Assembly (NCBI RefSeq): GCF_003369915.1
Contig: NC_046676.1
Coordinates: forward strand, 9,964,001 to 10,028,000
From: Drosophila miranda
Lineage: Eukaryota; Arthropoda; Insecta; Diptera; Drosophilidae
Reading direction: 5' to 3'
Length of the DNA stretch: 64,000 nt
Under the pieces are notes generated by a model. The model worked only from the letters and a program-made list of their open reading frames with translations, was not told the origin of the DNA and did not search any database. Positions 22,596 to 36,400 of the stretch are shown here, piece after piece. Every line of letters begins with the position of its first letter. Position 1 is the stretch's first letter. Both the position numbers and the translations under genes were made by a program.

Positions 22596-22745
22596 ATGTT
22601 AGCCAGGACGCTGTTTAACCGTTGCTGCAACGGATGCTGCATCAGAATGGCGGCTCCACACGTGAGGCGTAAGTGGGGTCATCGCACACACCGTAAAAAA
22701 ATCACCACCAAGGGGAATCAGTTTCTAGATACATATTTTATTTAA
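22596..22745 (+). CDS. Possible 49-aa small protein
   Basis: An ATG frame of 49 codons in the interval between the Motif 1 site at 22278 and the end of Nup44A. It begins MLARTLFNRCCNGCCIRMAA and continues with a basic stretch (HVRRKWGHRTHRKK). The start context is GAAATGT, and shorter ATG frames at 22506 and 22516 precede it. A good acceptor (CTGTTTCAG) at about 22,480-22,488 suggests a spliced leader. The stop overlaps the region of the Nup44A poly(A) signal (TTTATT at 22737-22742 on this strand). The basic, cysteine-containing N-terminus would suit a small mitochondrial protein, but no family is recognised. It may equally be chance. Confidence 0.25.
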   Translation: MLARTLFNRCCNGCCIRMAAPHVRRKWGHRTHRKKITTKGNQFLDTYFI

Positions 22746-22777
22746 GTGTGAATTTAAGCAAACTACAACATGCATCA

Positions 22778-24015
22778 TCAGTGCCACGGCACCTGGTTTC
22801 CAATGGTGCCCTTCTTGTAGTACTTCGCTGTGGCCGAGGCGGTGGCGGCCAGAGTAGGGGTTGGTGGGGCCGGCTCGTAAGTGGGTCCACCGCCCTCGGC
22901 CTTCAGGACAGCGGCACACCTCCACTGCTTGTTGTAGTTCATCCGCCAGAGCCGCACACAACCGTCATCACCGGTGGAGATCAGCATGGTTGCCAGCATG
23001 TTCCAGCAGACGCGCCACACGGGGCAGTTGTGGTCGCTAAACTTTACCGTCTGGATGTCTAGTTTGGTGGTGCCCGTGGAATCTCTAAACAGATGGGAAA
23101 TTATTAAGTTGGGGCAGCCTGACGAGAAAAATTTTTCCTGTTCTTACGTCACTCCGCGAAGATTCACAATATAAAGATCCTTGCTGGCCACGGCCAGCAT
23201 GTGGAAGGTACGTCCTGCATTCGGAGCAAAGGCCACATCCGTGACGGGGTCTGTGATGTCGTTTACAGTGTCAATCTTCACACATTTGCGGGCGTTGTCG
23301 CTGTAGGCAAAGAGGAACACTTTACCCGTGGGCGTGGCGGAGTCGTCGCTGCCAGCCTGCAAGTGTGTGGAGATGCGGGATCAAAAAGTGTGCTGGGTCG
23401 CGTACTTACCGCCAGCAGTTGGGTGACCATGTAAGTGGATGTGTTCCAGGACAGACAGCTCAGCGGCAGCTTGTTTGCTATCTCATGCTGCACCGGCCAC
23501 TGGGAGAGGTTCATAATGTCGGGAGCTTCGTAAATGCGTATGATGCCATCCGCGGAGGCGGTGGCCAGCAGCAAGCCCAGGTATTTTGGGGCGAACTCCA
23601 CATCCGTGACGCTGGTCCGCGAATCCACGAGAGTGGTGCGGCGCACCCATCTCCGAGTAGGCGTGTTCGTGGTCGAGACTTTCTCGCCAATCACCTCCTC
23701 CCACACGGAGGCCGTGCGATCGAAGGAACAGGTGGCCACCACTTGGCCGAACTCCGGATGGGCCCACGACACGCGCCAGATAGAGCCCGAGTGCGCCTTC
23801 CAGCTGCTCGTCACAGTCCACTTGCCCTGCGCATCTTCATCCCAGATCTGCAAACTTAGATTCTTTGAAAATGCTCTTGTTTACCCCGGCGGCAAGCTAT
23901 TCACCATAACTGTCTGATCGCTGGAGCAGGTGGCCATGCGGCGACCATAATAGTCAAACACCACGTCATGTATCACATCCTTGTGGTCGGCGGTAATGGT
24001 CTCCACATCGAACAT
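22778..24015 (-). CDS. Nup44A: Nucleoporin Seh1 (Nup44A)
   Basis: Four exons (23905-24015, 23410-23847, 23148-23356, 22778-23084) give 354 aa, close to other Seh1 proteins. It is a WD40 beta-propeller with open sixth/seventh blade. Recognisable Seh1 segments are [52 protein letters not shown] and [12 protein letters not shown]. Seh1 belongs to the Nup107-160 scaffold of the nuclear pore and to the GATOR2 complex that controls TORC1 in response to amino acids. The ATG at 24015 gives the conserved [13 protein letters not shown] start. It is divergent from ACC: the two start codons are 465 bp apart, with a near-Motif-1 sequence CGGTCACATT at about 24,192. AATAAA on the minus strand at 22737-22742 fits its poly(A) site. 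Confidence 0.95.
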
Positions 24016-24479
24016 ATTTCTGTCGTTGGATTTCTTTGTGAAATGTTTATAAAATGCACGCGCGGAAAAATCTCCACTACTGCAGCGAAATGCAGCCCTG
24101 AGAAAGCCAAGTGTTGGTAAGCGACCGGCAGTCAGCTGTTTGGCAGTATTTTTCTTCTGCTGTTTCTGTTTATAATTCTGGGGCGGGAAAACGGTCACAT
24201 TGGCGCTGCAGTCCGAATTACGCGTGAAGTACGAAAAAAATTAAGTGGAAAAAATACAAGAACAAAAAAAAAAGCAGACGATCTGCCCATTGACCATACC
24301 CGAAGAAGTAATCAACGGTGCCACACGCACGGTCATTGCCTGTGCTGTGAAAGTGAAGTGATAGAATTGGCAATCAAAAATTTTAGTGGCAAACACAGCC
24401 AGAGCTTCCCACCCGGAAAAGAACAGTTACACAAAACAAAATTGCTAACAGAAAGAAACGTGGAAAGCAGCGCATTACG

Positions 24480-27400
24480 ATGGAGAAAAGTAAGTCGATG
24501 TGGAGGGGTGTAATCTAGTCGGTAAACATATAATTACTATCTGATTAGTGGCAGTAGCAGATAATATGCGCATATGCAAATAACAACAGTAGCCGCACCT
24601 GGGGGTTATTCACCCTTTTGGGGAGAGGCATTATGTATATGTCTGGGAACCGCCGGGACCCAGCATAAATCAAGATTCCGTTTGTTTATCATTTGCATTC
24701 GTTTGATAAAGTCCACATTCTGTGTTTGGTTCCATCAATCAAAGTACAGGCCAGCCAGGCAGGCCAGCATATTTTCCTTCCAATATGTTGTGCTTTTGCT
24801 CTCGCCACTCTCTTTCGCTCTCATCACTGTTACTGACCTTGATTCCCATTGGACTGTGAACATCGCGCGATGGTCGAGTCTGTATGTGTGTATATAGGCG
24901 AGTGGGCGAGAGTGTAAATATATGTATGTGTGTGTGATGCTGCAGCGTGTGGGCGGATGCGTAGCCAGCCTCATTCCAGTCTTAGTACAAGCCGGCTTTC
25001 ATTACCTAATCGGTGTGAGTGCATCCACATGTTAGCCCGAACGAGAGCCGGCCCCAGCTGATAGGCGTCCCCACTTCTCCTTCGTCTATTATTGGCCGTG
25101 GTATCAGCAGCAGACGCACTGGCCACGCGCCAAACATGAATAATGCGACCGAATTTCGGCAGATCCCAACACAACAGTAAATTTCCGCCAGCCTGTGATA
25201 AGCGCTGCCTGCCCCGCCACTTGATCGCATTGAGTGGTGGAGGAAAAGCGGGGAACCGACAGCGCCAATTATTAATCATAATTCGTCGGAGCATACAGGT
25301 CGGCTGTTTTCAATGCCACAATCGGAAGATTCTCTGCAGCTTATCGCGGAGATTACAGGGAGCAGGCGTCGTCGACGGGAATTTCTTTTATGACTTTAAA
25401 AAAACCTCTGCTGATGCCCAAACAATCAGGAATCCGAGAGATTCGCGTGTTCTGCTCGTGGCAGCGTGCTGAAATCGTTATTAATTCTGATTTCAAGTGC
25501 AACCGAGGCGAATCAATCGAGATAATCAATTTTGTATTACCTCGTTAATTCAACTCAAATGCGTAATCAGAATCTGTCTACTTACGGTAGAAAATTGATA
25601 GAATTTTGTGGCTAATGTTCTCGTACGTACCCGTAAAGTGCACTATCGTCATCGGGAAAGGGTCAGCTTAAAGTTTACACAATAGCAACAGCAACAGCAA
25701 CAACAACAGCCTTGACATTGAAAGCTCCCACAGTGCGAGAGGAGAGTGACACGTTTTAAAGCAACGGCCAAACACAGCTGATCGCTATCGACTCTTATCG
25801 ACTGGAAATAAACATGAAAAATGGATGGCAACTAGCGAAAATAAACTGCTAATAAAACGCGGCTGCTCTTTTACCTTTTCTTTTTGTTTAGCAGCAGCAG
25901 CGGCAGCAACAACAGCAGCTCGACCTCTGAGGCCCTCTGTCGCGATTAACATACAGGCGCAACAACCTGTACACGCACACAACAGCACACCCGTCCCGTC
26001 CATGCACGCACCAGTGTAGTTGATATCGATAGTGACAGCGACGCCAGCAGCACTGGCCGCTGGACAGCAGCAGCAGCAGCAGCAGCAGCCCTCGCGATAG
26101 TGGGTTCCAGACGAGGAGCCTGGCCCCACAGCGCCACAGTTTGATTTTAAGCGTCGGTCACTGCAGTACCACTCGTGCGGAACTTGTGCCCGTTTAAAGC
26201 TACGAATGCAGTAGTCTGCCCCGTTAAAGAAATACAGAAACATAAAAGCAGAGTGGTAAAACTCCCATTAACTCGAATTCAAATATACTACTCCGTATGT
26301 ATATGTCAGCAAGTCAAGGCATTAAAAAGTGTCCATAAGTGTGGTCCTAAAGATAATTGGCCCTGGCATTGAATTTGTTGGGTATTTTCTGTGTGTTTGT
26401 GTGCTTTCGACGATTGAATAATCTTTTCGGCAGAGATTTCGATTCCAGTCGAGCAGTTCAGCTAAGAATTTCTTATCGGATCGATGGGTAGAAAAACATA
26501 CGACTCTCATCAAGCCAATTAGAATTGTTTATAGAACTGGGCCACAAACTCACAGATCGAATTCGCCGTCTACATCAGCTTCAGCTTGGGATCGATCAGG
26601 GATTGTATACCACGTCTCGAATACTTGAGATGGCCTGTCTTGGCAAAAAGCTGAAAAACTGATCCGCAGCCTTGTATTACATAATTAGCTGATAAGCCAG
26701 TGCTACTTAGTGGATCGATTCACCTTTTTGTGCCTTTGAAAGCGCTGGCTCTGGCTGGCTGGCACACTTACATATATATTGTAATGGCAAAATCATTGAC
26801 CTCTTCTATAAGCAAAGCCAATTTGCATTTCCACATACCATACTACTACTCTAGTCGCTGTGCTGGTGATTTTTTGTTGTTTTTTGTTTCAGCTTTTGTT
26901 ATTTCTCATTCTCCCCTCTTCCATTTTTGGTTTTTCGGTTTCGGTTTCTGTTTTAAATTTAAAAATGCGCCGTACATTGAACACCCAATAACAACATTTT
27001 AATCTTGGGTGTTTTGTAGTTTTATTACCCTTTCGAAGGGTATTAATTGAGAGGCATGTACGTCATTAGCAGAGGAATCTTTGGCCTTTGACTCACGGAA
27101 CCATGGAATTGTAATATTCCGTAATCTACACAGTTTTCTTATTTATTTTCGTACATCATGATTCCATAATGAAATTCACCTGGGAACTTTTCTTGCTTTC
27201 AATTCCGAGGAATTTTTAATAACAACATACATTGCGTGTGCAGGACACGCACTGCATTCGCTAACAAGGGTTTTAAAAGTCCTTTCCACCGCTGTTAAAG
27301 GGTATTCCGATTTCGTATCGTCTTTGGGATCTTCGTTGACCTGTCAACGATATTCGATTCGGGTATTTGGGTCTCTAAATTATGGATTTTCGGTTTCTTA

Positions 27401-30400
27401 ATTGTATCTGCAAACTAGTTTATGCATAGATAAGCATTTTGGTTTTGTTTTGTTTTTTTTTTGTTTTTTTTTGCTTCGTCGTTGCTTCTGTGGCCCACAA
27501 ATTTGTGGCAAAGTCTTTGAACTTGAAAAATGTGAAATCGTGACGAGACGAGACCTACTGCTATTATCATATTCACGTAGATTTGGGTCTCCTTTATCCG
27601 CACAGCCACTTTCACTGACCCATAAAATGCATTTGTACGATACTTTTGTGCCGGAAACGAAAGATATCCATTATCTAATCCAATTTGAATTCACTGATTT
27701 AAAGCAGCTTTTTGGATATAGCCGATGTTGATCACACTATTAGTCACTCTGGCAGCATATATCGCGTTCCTCTTCACCCTGATCTTTGGCCGGGGCCAGA
27801 AAAGACCAGTCCACGCGCCATCCACCAGAGCAGCCAGTGAAACAGAAACTACAACACCGATTAATCGTAAGAATCTGAACACTTTATGAATCCATAAGCA
27901 GCACTTGAAGGGCCCCCAAACACAAACACAAACACAAAGCACATTTAGCTGATAGTCGAACCGATGCACTAGTAATCTGTATAATAATCAATATTTGCTG
28001 ATTGATTGATTGATTTTCAGACAACTCCAGCGTGATTGCAGCTACAGCACCACCAGTCACAGCCACAAGCAGCTTGTCGTCGACCGCAACGGGAGGAGCC
28101 ACAACAAAGCTGAACGAGAAGCGATTCCCCAAAGGAGCCAGCATCAAGAAGGTTCAGTTCTCCAGCGAAAGCCTTAAGGAGGTGGATATTGCCTTGTCCG
28201 ATCTGAGCTATCACCAGAACCACAACAACAACACAACCGTCATCAAGAACAAGAACAACAATAATAGCATTGTCGAAATCAAAAAGAAATCATCAGTCGA
28301 GATGAGCGAGGAAACAAATGCAACGGCAGCCACGGATGCGGAGCGTCCAAGTTTCTTGGTAGGTCTTTGACAGTGGCACCCTCTTGAATCTGAATCTGTA
28401 TCTAAATCTGAATCTTCTCTCTGACTCTGACAGGTGGGCGATGAGATTGACGAAAAGGCAGCCGAAGCCGGCGAGGCTGTGGACGAGTTCCCCCAGAAGA
28501 TGCAGAGCGCGGCCCGGCAGAATGGCGATATATCGGAGAAACGCAAGCGATTAAGGTAAGGGGCACGCCCAGCCCTCCACATAGAGCAAACGCAGTGGGA
28601 GGATGGGTAGGCGGATGGGGTGACTGAGCAAAACAAAGAACAGGTGACTGCGTCATAGATATCGCGCGAGTTTATCAAAAAGAGACAGCGCGCAAAGCTC
28701 TTCCTCTAAGTGCGAATGGGAGGGAAGGAGCGAAGCTTTTTCGAGAGCTCTGAGAGAGGGCGAGAGCCAAGCATTTTGTGTGAGAGAGCGAGAGAGCCGC
28801 CTTTGGGGACGGACGCCGTCACATTTTGTTTTCATTCATAACGGAAAGCGTTGCCTCAAAACTTGTTTTATTGCGAGACTCGGAATCGCTACTCTCCCTC
28901 GCTCTCTCTCTCTCTCTGTCTCTCCAGGCGACCTCTGAGCAAACGGTGGCCCAACTATTTGTTGGCCGGCTATCTGTTTTGGCCCGCTCGAGACCGACCC
29001 GCCAGCAGTTCCACAGCAGTCGTCGGTTCCGTCGGTCAGAAAAGTAAAACCCCACAACAGCAGCAAAACTCGAACCTCCGCCAGTCGCCGAATTTCTCGT
29101 TGCCTAAATAGGTTTCTCGCGTGTGTGGATATTCCGTTCGACATTGATTTTCTGCCGTGTGGCTCGTCATCGTCATATCGTTGTCGGTGGGGAGAAAGTG
29201 TTGCTTGCAGCAAAAAGTGGTGTGTGTGGTGTGGCATAAACAGTGTTTTTTTTTTTGTTTGTTCTCCGTTCAGTTTTTCGGTTCTTAGTCAGAATTGCAT
29301 AATTCGCGTGGGGTTGCCCGTCCGAGCTGAGTTTCCCCTGACCCCTGAATGCTATTGGCCCTCGTTGAGCTAGCCAGCATGTTGAAGCGTCGCACCAGTA
29401 AGCGTTTTGTACTTGTTGAGTCTGGCGAGGAGCCGGTGGTGCAGGCAGGAGCAGGTGCTGCAGCAGGAGCATCTGGATCGGGCCCTGTCATTCCACACTT
29501 TGTGGCCGTGGACTGTGGACAGAGCGACAGCAACCACAATGAGATGAGTCCCAGCGCCAACACCAGCCCCAGTAGCATCTCCATCAACGGCGGTGACAGC
29601 AGCACCAACAACAACAACAACCTCAGCAACCCATCGCCAGGACTCCTTAGTGTGCCCACCGTGGGAACCCTAAAGTAAATAAATGTTCAAAGTGAATAAC
29701 TATATAGAATATTTGGGAGGGATAAAGCTCATTGTTTGCTAGAATATCGATTCCATTTGACAGGTAGACCCCAGAACCGGTTCCGCCAAATCTTCTTTCA
29801 ATTGCGCTCTCACCTTCCGCTCTACACTGAGCAACAAAACAATTACTTGCGAATATTTACCGATCATTCAATATCTTTCAGACCGAGCATGTCGCGGGGC
29901 ACTGGCCTGGGCCAGGACCGTCATCAGGATCGTGACTTTCATATAGCCACCACCGAGGAGTTTGTGAAGCGATTCGGCGGTACACGTGTCATAAATCGCG
30001 TCCTCATTGCCAACAATGGCATTGCGGCTGTCAAATGCATGCGTTCCATTCGCCGATGGGCCTACGAGATGTTCAAGAACGAGCGGGCCATTCGATTTGT
30101 GGTGATGGTCACCCCGGAGGACCTGAAGGCGAATGCCGAGTACATCAAGATGGCCGATCACTATGTCCCCGTGCCCGGCGGTTCCAACAACAACAACTAT
30201 GCGAATGTTGAGCTCATTGTGGACATTGCACTTCGCACACAAGTGCAGGTGAGTAGTCTGGAGTGAGCGTCTGTAGGCCAGTGGCCAGCCGTAGATGTGG
30301 CCCAGTGTCAATCCGTTTGGGTTGGTTGCGCCTTAACCGCATCGTACGATTCGTATTTACACTCTGTTCTGTCGATCTCCAGGGGCTGAAAGAGTCGAAC

Positions 30401-33400
30401 GATCGTATCTCGCATACCAATGCAAAAGCTCGAAAACTTCTGCTCCACCCCTCTACCAAACAGTCTTCTGTGGCTGTGGCTGTGGCTGTGGCTGTGTCTG
30501 TGTGGATAGCAACACTGTGCAACAAAAAGTGTGCGCTGTAACCTTGCTGAAAGTGCCTCTACCTTCTAGTAGAATCTCTCCTGCTTCTGTGTACCGTAAA
30601 AATTCCTTCATGCAAGTACAAGTACGAGTACTATTTGCTGATCACGTAACCTTTTATTTTCTGTAGTCCTCCCTCTAGATAATTGCATTGAGAGTAGCAA
30701 GAGATCACATCTAAAATACTATCTATAGGTATTTCTCTAACTGTTGTTCACATTAACTTTTACTTTGTTGTAGATCAGATCTTAATAGGGCACTTCTAGT
30801 ATGTATGTATACTACAAAGTTGATTGAGATGTAAACAGTTGCTGCTTTTAAGTACATAGTAATTCTGTTTCCTGAAATTGCACTTTGTCGCTGCTCAAAT
30901 AAACTTGATTTTCTGTAGATCTTTTAAGATTCAAGGGAATAGCTAATATCGGTCTACAACCCTTGCAATTGTAGCCGTAGCAATTAGTTACGTGATCTTT
31001 AGATGTTTAGCAATAACAACGAAATCCTTGTCAGCTAATCTCGAGGGGAGTTCTCGCACATTCTCTTTAATATTATTCGCTTGTGCGTCTCGAGTCCTGC
31101 TCGCATTATGTGAGAGGCTCTGCTTTCGCCTTCCTTCTTTCTAGTAAAATTCGAAGCGAACAAATGCCTTTCATAGGTTGTTATTCTTCAGTTCTAATCT
31201 AAAGCCTTCACTCGGAGAAGGCGGACAGATAGTGGAGATATTACCGATTCCCATTAGTGGAGTGTGTTTGCTTTCCATTAGTCAGGCACTAGAGATCTGA
31301 GTGAAGCGAGTTTATTCGAAGAGGTGTGTTTACGTCCAGCAAAACAACAATACTCTTATACAAATTCACGAAAAAATCGAATCCCTCGTTCGCACTCGTT
31401 CAATTCGTGCCTCTTTGCTTAAATGTTGTGCGCCCGAGCCTTACGGGCAACGTTTTATTTCACTCAATTCATTCTGAGCATTGTTGATTCCAATGGTGCA
31501 CACACAAACACTGGCTTAGGTGTGGGACTAATTAGTAAAAAGTGGAGATAACAGGCAACACCTTGCTGCACAGTGTGAATTATCTAATTTTTTGTTGTGC
31601 TATCATTCGCTATGAGGTCATAAAGTGTTATATTGGGGCTTCAATTATTGATTATCGATGAAATTATGATTACAGGCTGTCTGGGCTGGATGGGGTCATG
31701 CCTCGGAGAACCCCAAGTTGCCGGAGCTGCTGCACAAGGAGGGTTTGGTGTTCCTCGGGCCACCGGAGCGCGCCATGTGGGCGCTGGGCGACAAGGTGGC
31801 CTCCTCGATTGTGGCCCAAACGGCCGAAATACCCACACTACCATGGTCCGGCTCCGACCTGAAAGCCCAGTACAGCGGCAAGAAGATCAAGATCACCAGC
31901 GACCTTTTTGCCCGCGGCTGTGTGACCAATGTGGAGCAGGGTCTGGCGGCTGTCGCCAAGATTGGTAAGTCCCATCAAAGGTCATGCGATGGAGCTCTCA
32001 TTCTAATCTGTGTCTCCCACGTGCAGGCTTTCCCGTGATGATCAAGGCATCGGAAGGCGGCGGCGGCAAGGGCATTCGTCGCGTGGACACCACCGAAGAG
32101 TTCCCCGCCCTGTTCCGGCAGGTGCAGGCCGAGGTGCCCGGCTCCCCCATCTTTGTGATGAAGCTGGCTCGCGGCGCACGCCACTTGGAAGTGCAGCTGC
32201 TGGCGGATCAGTACGGAAATGCCATCAGTCTCTTTGGCCGCGATTGCTCCATACAGCGTCGCCATCAGAAGATCATCGAGGAGGCCCCGGCCATTGTGGC
32301 CCAGCCGGAGGTGTTCGAGGACATGGAAAAGGCGGCCGTGCGTCTGGCCAAGATGGTGGGCTATGTGAGCGCCGGCACCGTGGAGTACCTATACGATCCG
32401 GAGGGCAGGTACTTCTTCCTGGAGCTGAACCCCCGTCTGCAGGTGGAGCATCCCTGCACGGAGATGGTGGCCGATGTCAATCTGCCGGCCTGCCAGCTGC
32501 AGATCGGCATGGGCATCCCCCTATACCGCCTCAAGGACATTCGCCTGCTGTACGGCGAGTCGCCGTGGGGCTCCTCCATCATTGACTTTGAGAATCCGCC
32601 GAACAAGCCCATGCCCTCGGGCCATGTGATCGCTGCGCGCATCACCTCCGAGAATCCCGACGAGGGCTTCAAGCCCAGCTCGGGCACAGTTCAGGAGCTC
32701 AACTTCCGCTCCAGCAAGAACGTCTGGGGCTACTTCAGTGTGGCCGCCTCCGGGGGATTGCACGAGTTTGCCGACTCGCAGTTCGGTCACTGCTTCTCCT
32801 GGGGTGAGAACCGGCAGCAGGCGCGCGAGAATCTCGTGATTGCCCTCAAGGAGCTGTCGATCCGTGGCGATTTCCGCACCACCGTCGAGTACCTGATCAC
32901 GCTGCTCGAGACGAATCGCTTCCTGGAGAACACCATCGACACGGCCTGGCTGGATGCTCTGATTGCCGAGCGCGTGCAGTCCGAGAAGCCGGACATACTG
33001 CTGGGCGTGATGTGCGGGGCCCTGCACATTGCCGATCGCCAGATCACCGAATCCTTCTCCAGCTTCCAAACGTCGCTGGAGAGGGGCCAGATCCAGGCGG
33101 CCAACACCCTGACGAATGTGATAGACGTGGAGCTGATCAACGGAGGGATCCGGTACAAGGTTCAAGCGGCCAAGAGCGGTGCCAACTCGTACTTCCTGCT
33201 GATGAACAACTCCTTCAAGGAGATCGAGGTGCATCGCCTGTCCGATGGCGGTCTGTTGATTTCCCTCGAGGGTGCCTCGTACACCACCTACATGAAGGAG
33301 GAGGTGGACCGCTACCGCATCGTTATTGGCAACCAGACGTGCGTCTTCGAGAAGGAGAACGATCCGTCGCTGCTGCGCAGCCCATCGGCGGGAAAGCTCA

Positions 33401-36400
33401 TCAATCTGATTGTGGAGGATGGGGCACATGTGGCCAAGGGCCAGGCCTTTGCCGAGATCGAGGTGATGAAGATGGTGATGACCCTCAACTCGCAGGAGGC
33501 AGGCACGGTGAGCTTTGTGCGGCGTCCAGGCGCCGTCCTCGACCCGGGCTCCCTGCTGGGCCACCTGGAGCTCGATGATCCCTCGCTGGTGACCACGGCG
33601 CAGCCCTGCAAGAGCCAGTTCCACCAGGCCGAGAACGCGCCCATTCCCGAGAAGCTGAACCGCGTGCACAACACGTACAAGAGCATTTTGGAGAACACCT
33701 TGGCCGGCTACTGCCTGCCGGAGCCCTTCAATGCCCAGCGGCTGCGCGACATCATTGAGAAGTTCATGCAGAGTCTGAGAGATCCATCGCTGCCGCTGCT
33801 GGAACTCCAGGAGGTGATTGCCTCCATCTCGGGCCGCATCCCCATCTCCGTGGAGAAGAAGATCCGCAAGCTGATGACCCTCTACGAGCGGAACATCACC
33901 AGTGTGTTGGCCCAGTTCCCCTCCCAGCAGATCGCCAGCGTCATCGACAGCCACGCGGCCACCCTGCAGAAGCGCGCCGATCGCGACGTCTTCTTCCTGA
34001 CCACCCAGAGCATTGTGCAGCTGGTGCAGCGCTACCGGAATGGCATTCGCGGCCGCATGAAGGCCGCCGTTCACGAACTGCTGCGCCAGTACTACGACGT
34101 GGAGTCGCAGTTCCAGCACGGCCACTACGACAAGTGCGTGGGCCTGGTGCGGGAGCACAACAAGGACGACATGCTGACGGTGGTGAACACGATATTCTCG
34201 CACTCGCAAGTGGCCAAGAAGAACTTGCTCGTTACGCTGCTCATCGACCATCTGTGGGCCAACGAGCCGGGACTCACCGACGAGCTGGCCAACACCCTCA
34301 GCGAGCTGACGTCCCTCAACAGGGCCGAGCACTCGCGGGTGGCTCTGCGCTCTCGCCAGGTACTGATTGCCGCCCACCAGCCGGCCTACGAGCTGCGCCA
34401 CAATCAAATGGAGTCGATATTCCTGTCGGCCGTAGACATGTACGGCCACGACTTCCATCCGGAGAATCTGCAGCGCCTGATCCTCTCGGAGACCTCAATC
34501 TTTGATATTCTCCACGATTTCTTCTACCACACGAACCGAGCCGTGTGCAACGCCGCCCTCGAGGTGTACGTGAGGCGCGCCTACACCTCCTATGAGCTGA
34601 CTTGCCTGCAGCACTTGGAGCTGTCCGGCGGCCTGCCGCTGGTGCATTTTCAGTTCCTGCTGCCCACGGCCCATCCGAATCGTCTGTTCTCGCGCATGTC
34701 CTCGCCGGAGGGGCTTGACCAGGCGGCCGCCGAGTCGATGGGCAGCTCCTTTGTCCGCACCGGAGCGATTGCCGCCTTCGATTCGTTCGAGCACTTTGAG
34801 ATGTACTCGGACGAGATACTGGACCTACTCGAGGACTTTGTCTCGCCCGCGATGGTCAATGCCAAGGTGCTGGAGGCTGTGGAGGCAGCCGACTCCATCT
34901 CGGACGGCCGTCACAGCACCTCCATCAACGTGTCGCTGTCGGATCCCGTCACCAGAGCCAATGCCGCCGAGGAGGCCAAGTCCACGGAGCCCATTCACAT
35001 TGTGAGTGTGGCTGTGCGGGAGACCGGAGATATGGACGACTTGCAGATGGCCCAGATCTTCGGGAGCTACTGCAAGGAGCACAACGAGGAGCTCTTCCAG
35101 CGCCGCATTCGGAGGATAACGTTTGCCTCTTTGAAGAAGCGCCAGTTCCCCAAGTTCTTTACATACCGCGCACGCGACAAGTTCGAGGAGGATCGCATTT
35201 ATCGGCACCTGGAGCCGGCCTCTGCCTTCCATCTGGAGCTGAACCGCATGAAGACCTACAACCTGGAGGCCCTGCCGACGGCCAACCAGAAGATGCATCT
35301 GTATTTGGGCAGGGCAAAGGTGTCCAAGGGGCAGGAGGTGACCGACTATCGTTTCTTCATCCGCTCGATCATCCGCCACTCGGACCTCATCACCAAGGAG
35401 GCTTCATTCGAGTACCTCCAGAACGAGGGCGAACGGGTGCTGCTGGAGGCCATGGACGAGCTGGAGGTGGCCTTCTCCCACCCGCATGCCAAGCGCACCG
35501 ACTGCAATCACATCTTTCTCAATTTCGTGCCCACCGTTATCATGGACCCGGCCAAGATCGAGGAGTCCGTCACCAAGATGATCATGCGCTATGGCCCCCG
35601 CCTGTGGAAGCTGCGCGTCCTCCAGGCCGAGCTGAAGATGGTCATCCGCCAGTCGCCGCAATCGCCCACCCAAGCGGTGCGCCTCTGTATTGCCAACGAT
35701 TCTGGCTACTTCCTGGACATCTCCATGTACACGGAGCAGACGGAGCCGGAGACGGGAATTGTACGTGTCAAATAATCGACTATCTACCCTGTTCTCCTGT
35801 TCTTATTAGATCACCTTTGATTGCCGTTTCAGATCAAGTTCAAGGCCTATGGAGAGAAGCAGGGTTCCCTTCACGGCCATCCCATTTCGACGCCCTACAT
35901 GACCAAGGACTTCCTGCAGCAGAAGCGCTTCCAGGCGCAGTCGAGCGGCACCACGTACGTGTACGATGTGCCTGACATGTTCCGCCAGATGACCGAGCGC
36001 CACTGGAAGGAGTTCTCCAATGCCCGGCCCTCCGTGGACATACGCATACCCGACAAGATTCTGATTGAATGCAAGGAGCTGGTGCTGGAGGGCGACAGCC
36101 TCATTGAGATGCAGCGTCTGCCGGGCGAGAACAATGTAGGTTTCCCTGCATTCCCATCGGCATTGCGGCCTCTCTATTGACTAACCTCTGATCTTTCAGT
36201 GCGGCATGGTGGCCTGGCGCATTGTCCTGGCCACGCCGGAGTACCCGAATGGGCGCGAGATCATTGTGATAGCCAATGATCTGACCTACCTGATTGGCTC
36301 CTTTGGCATCAAAGAGGATGTGCTGTTCGCCAAGGCTTCCCAGTTGGCGCGCCAACGGAAAGTGCCCAGGGTAAGCATTCAGATCATTCCAGGCTCCAAT

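Noticed and set aside
25649-26243. Cysteine/alanine/glutamine-rich frames in ACC intron 1
   Set aside because: They come from CAG/CAA tracts read in different frames; no splice-consistent model or domain.
32521-34458. 645-codon open frame on the minus strand
   Set aside because: It lies wholly opposite the conserved large ACC exon, has low-complexity composition (Gln, Val, Gly, His) from codon mirroring, and shows no domain.
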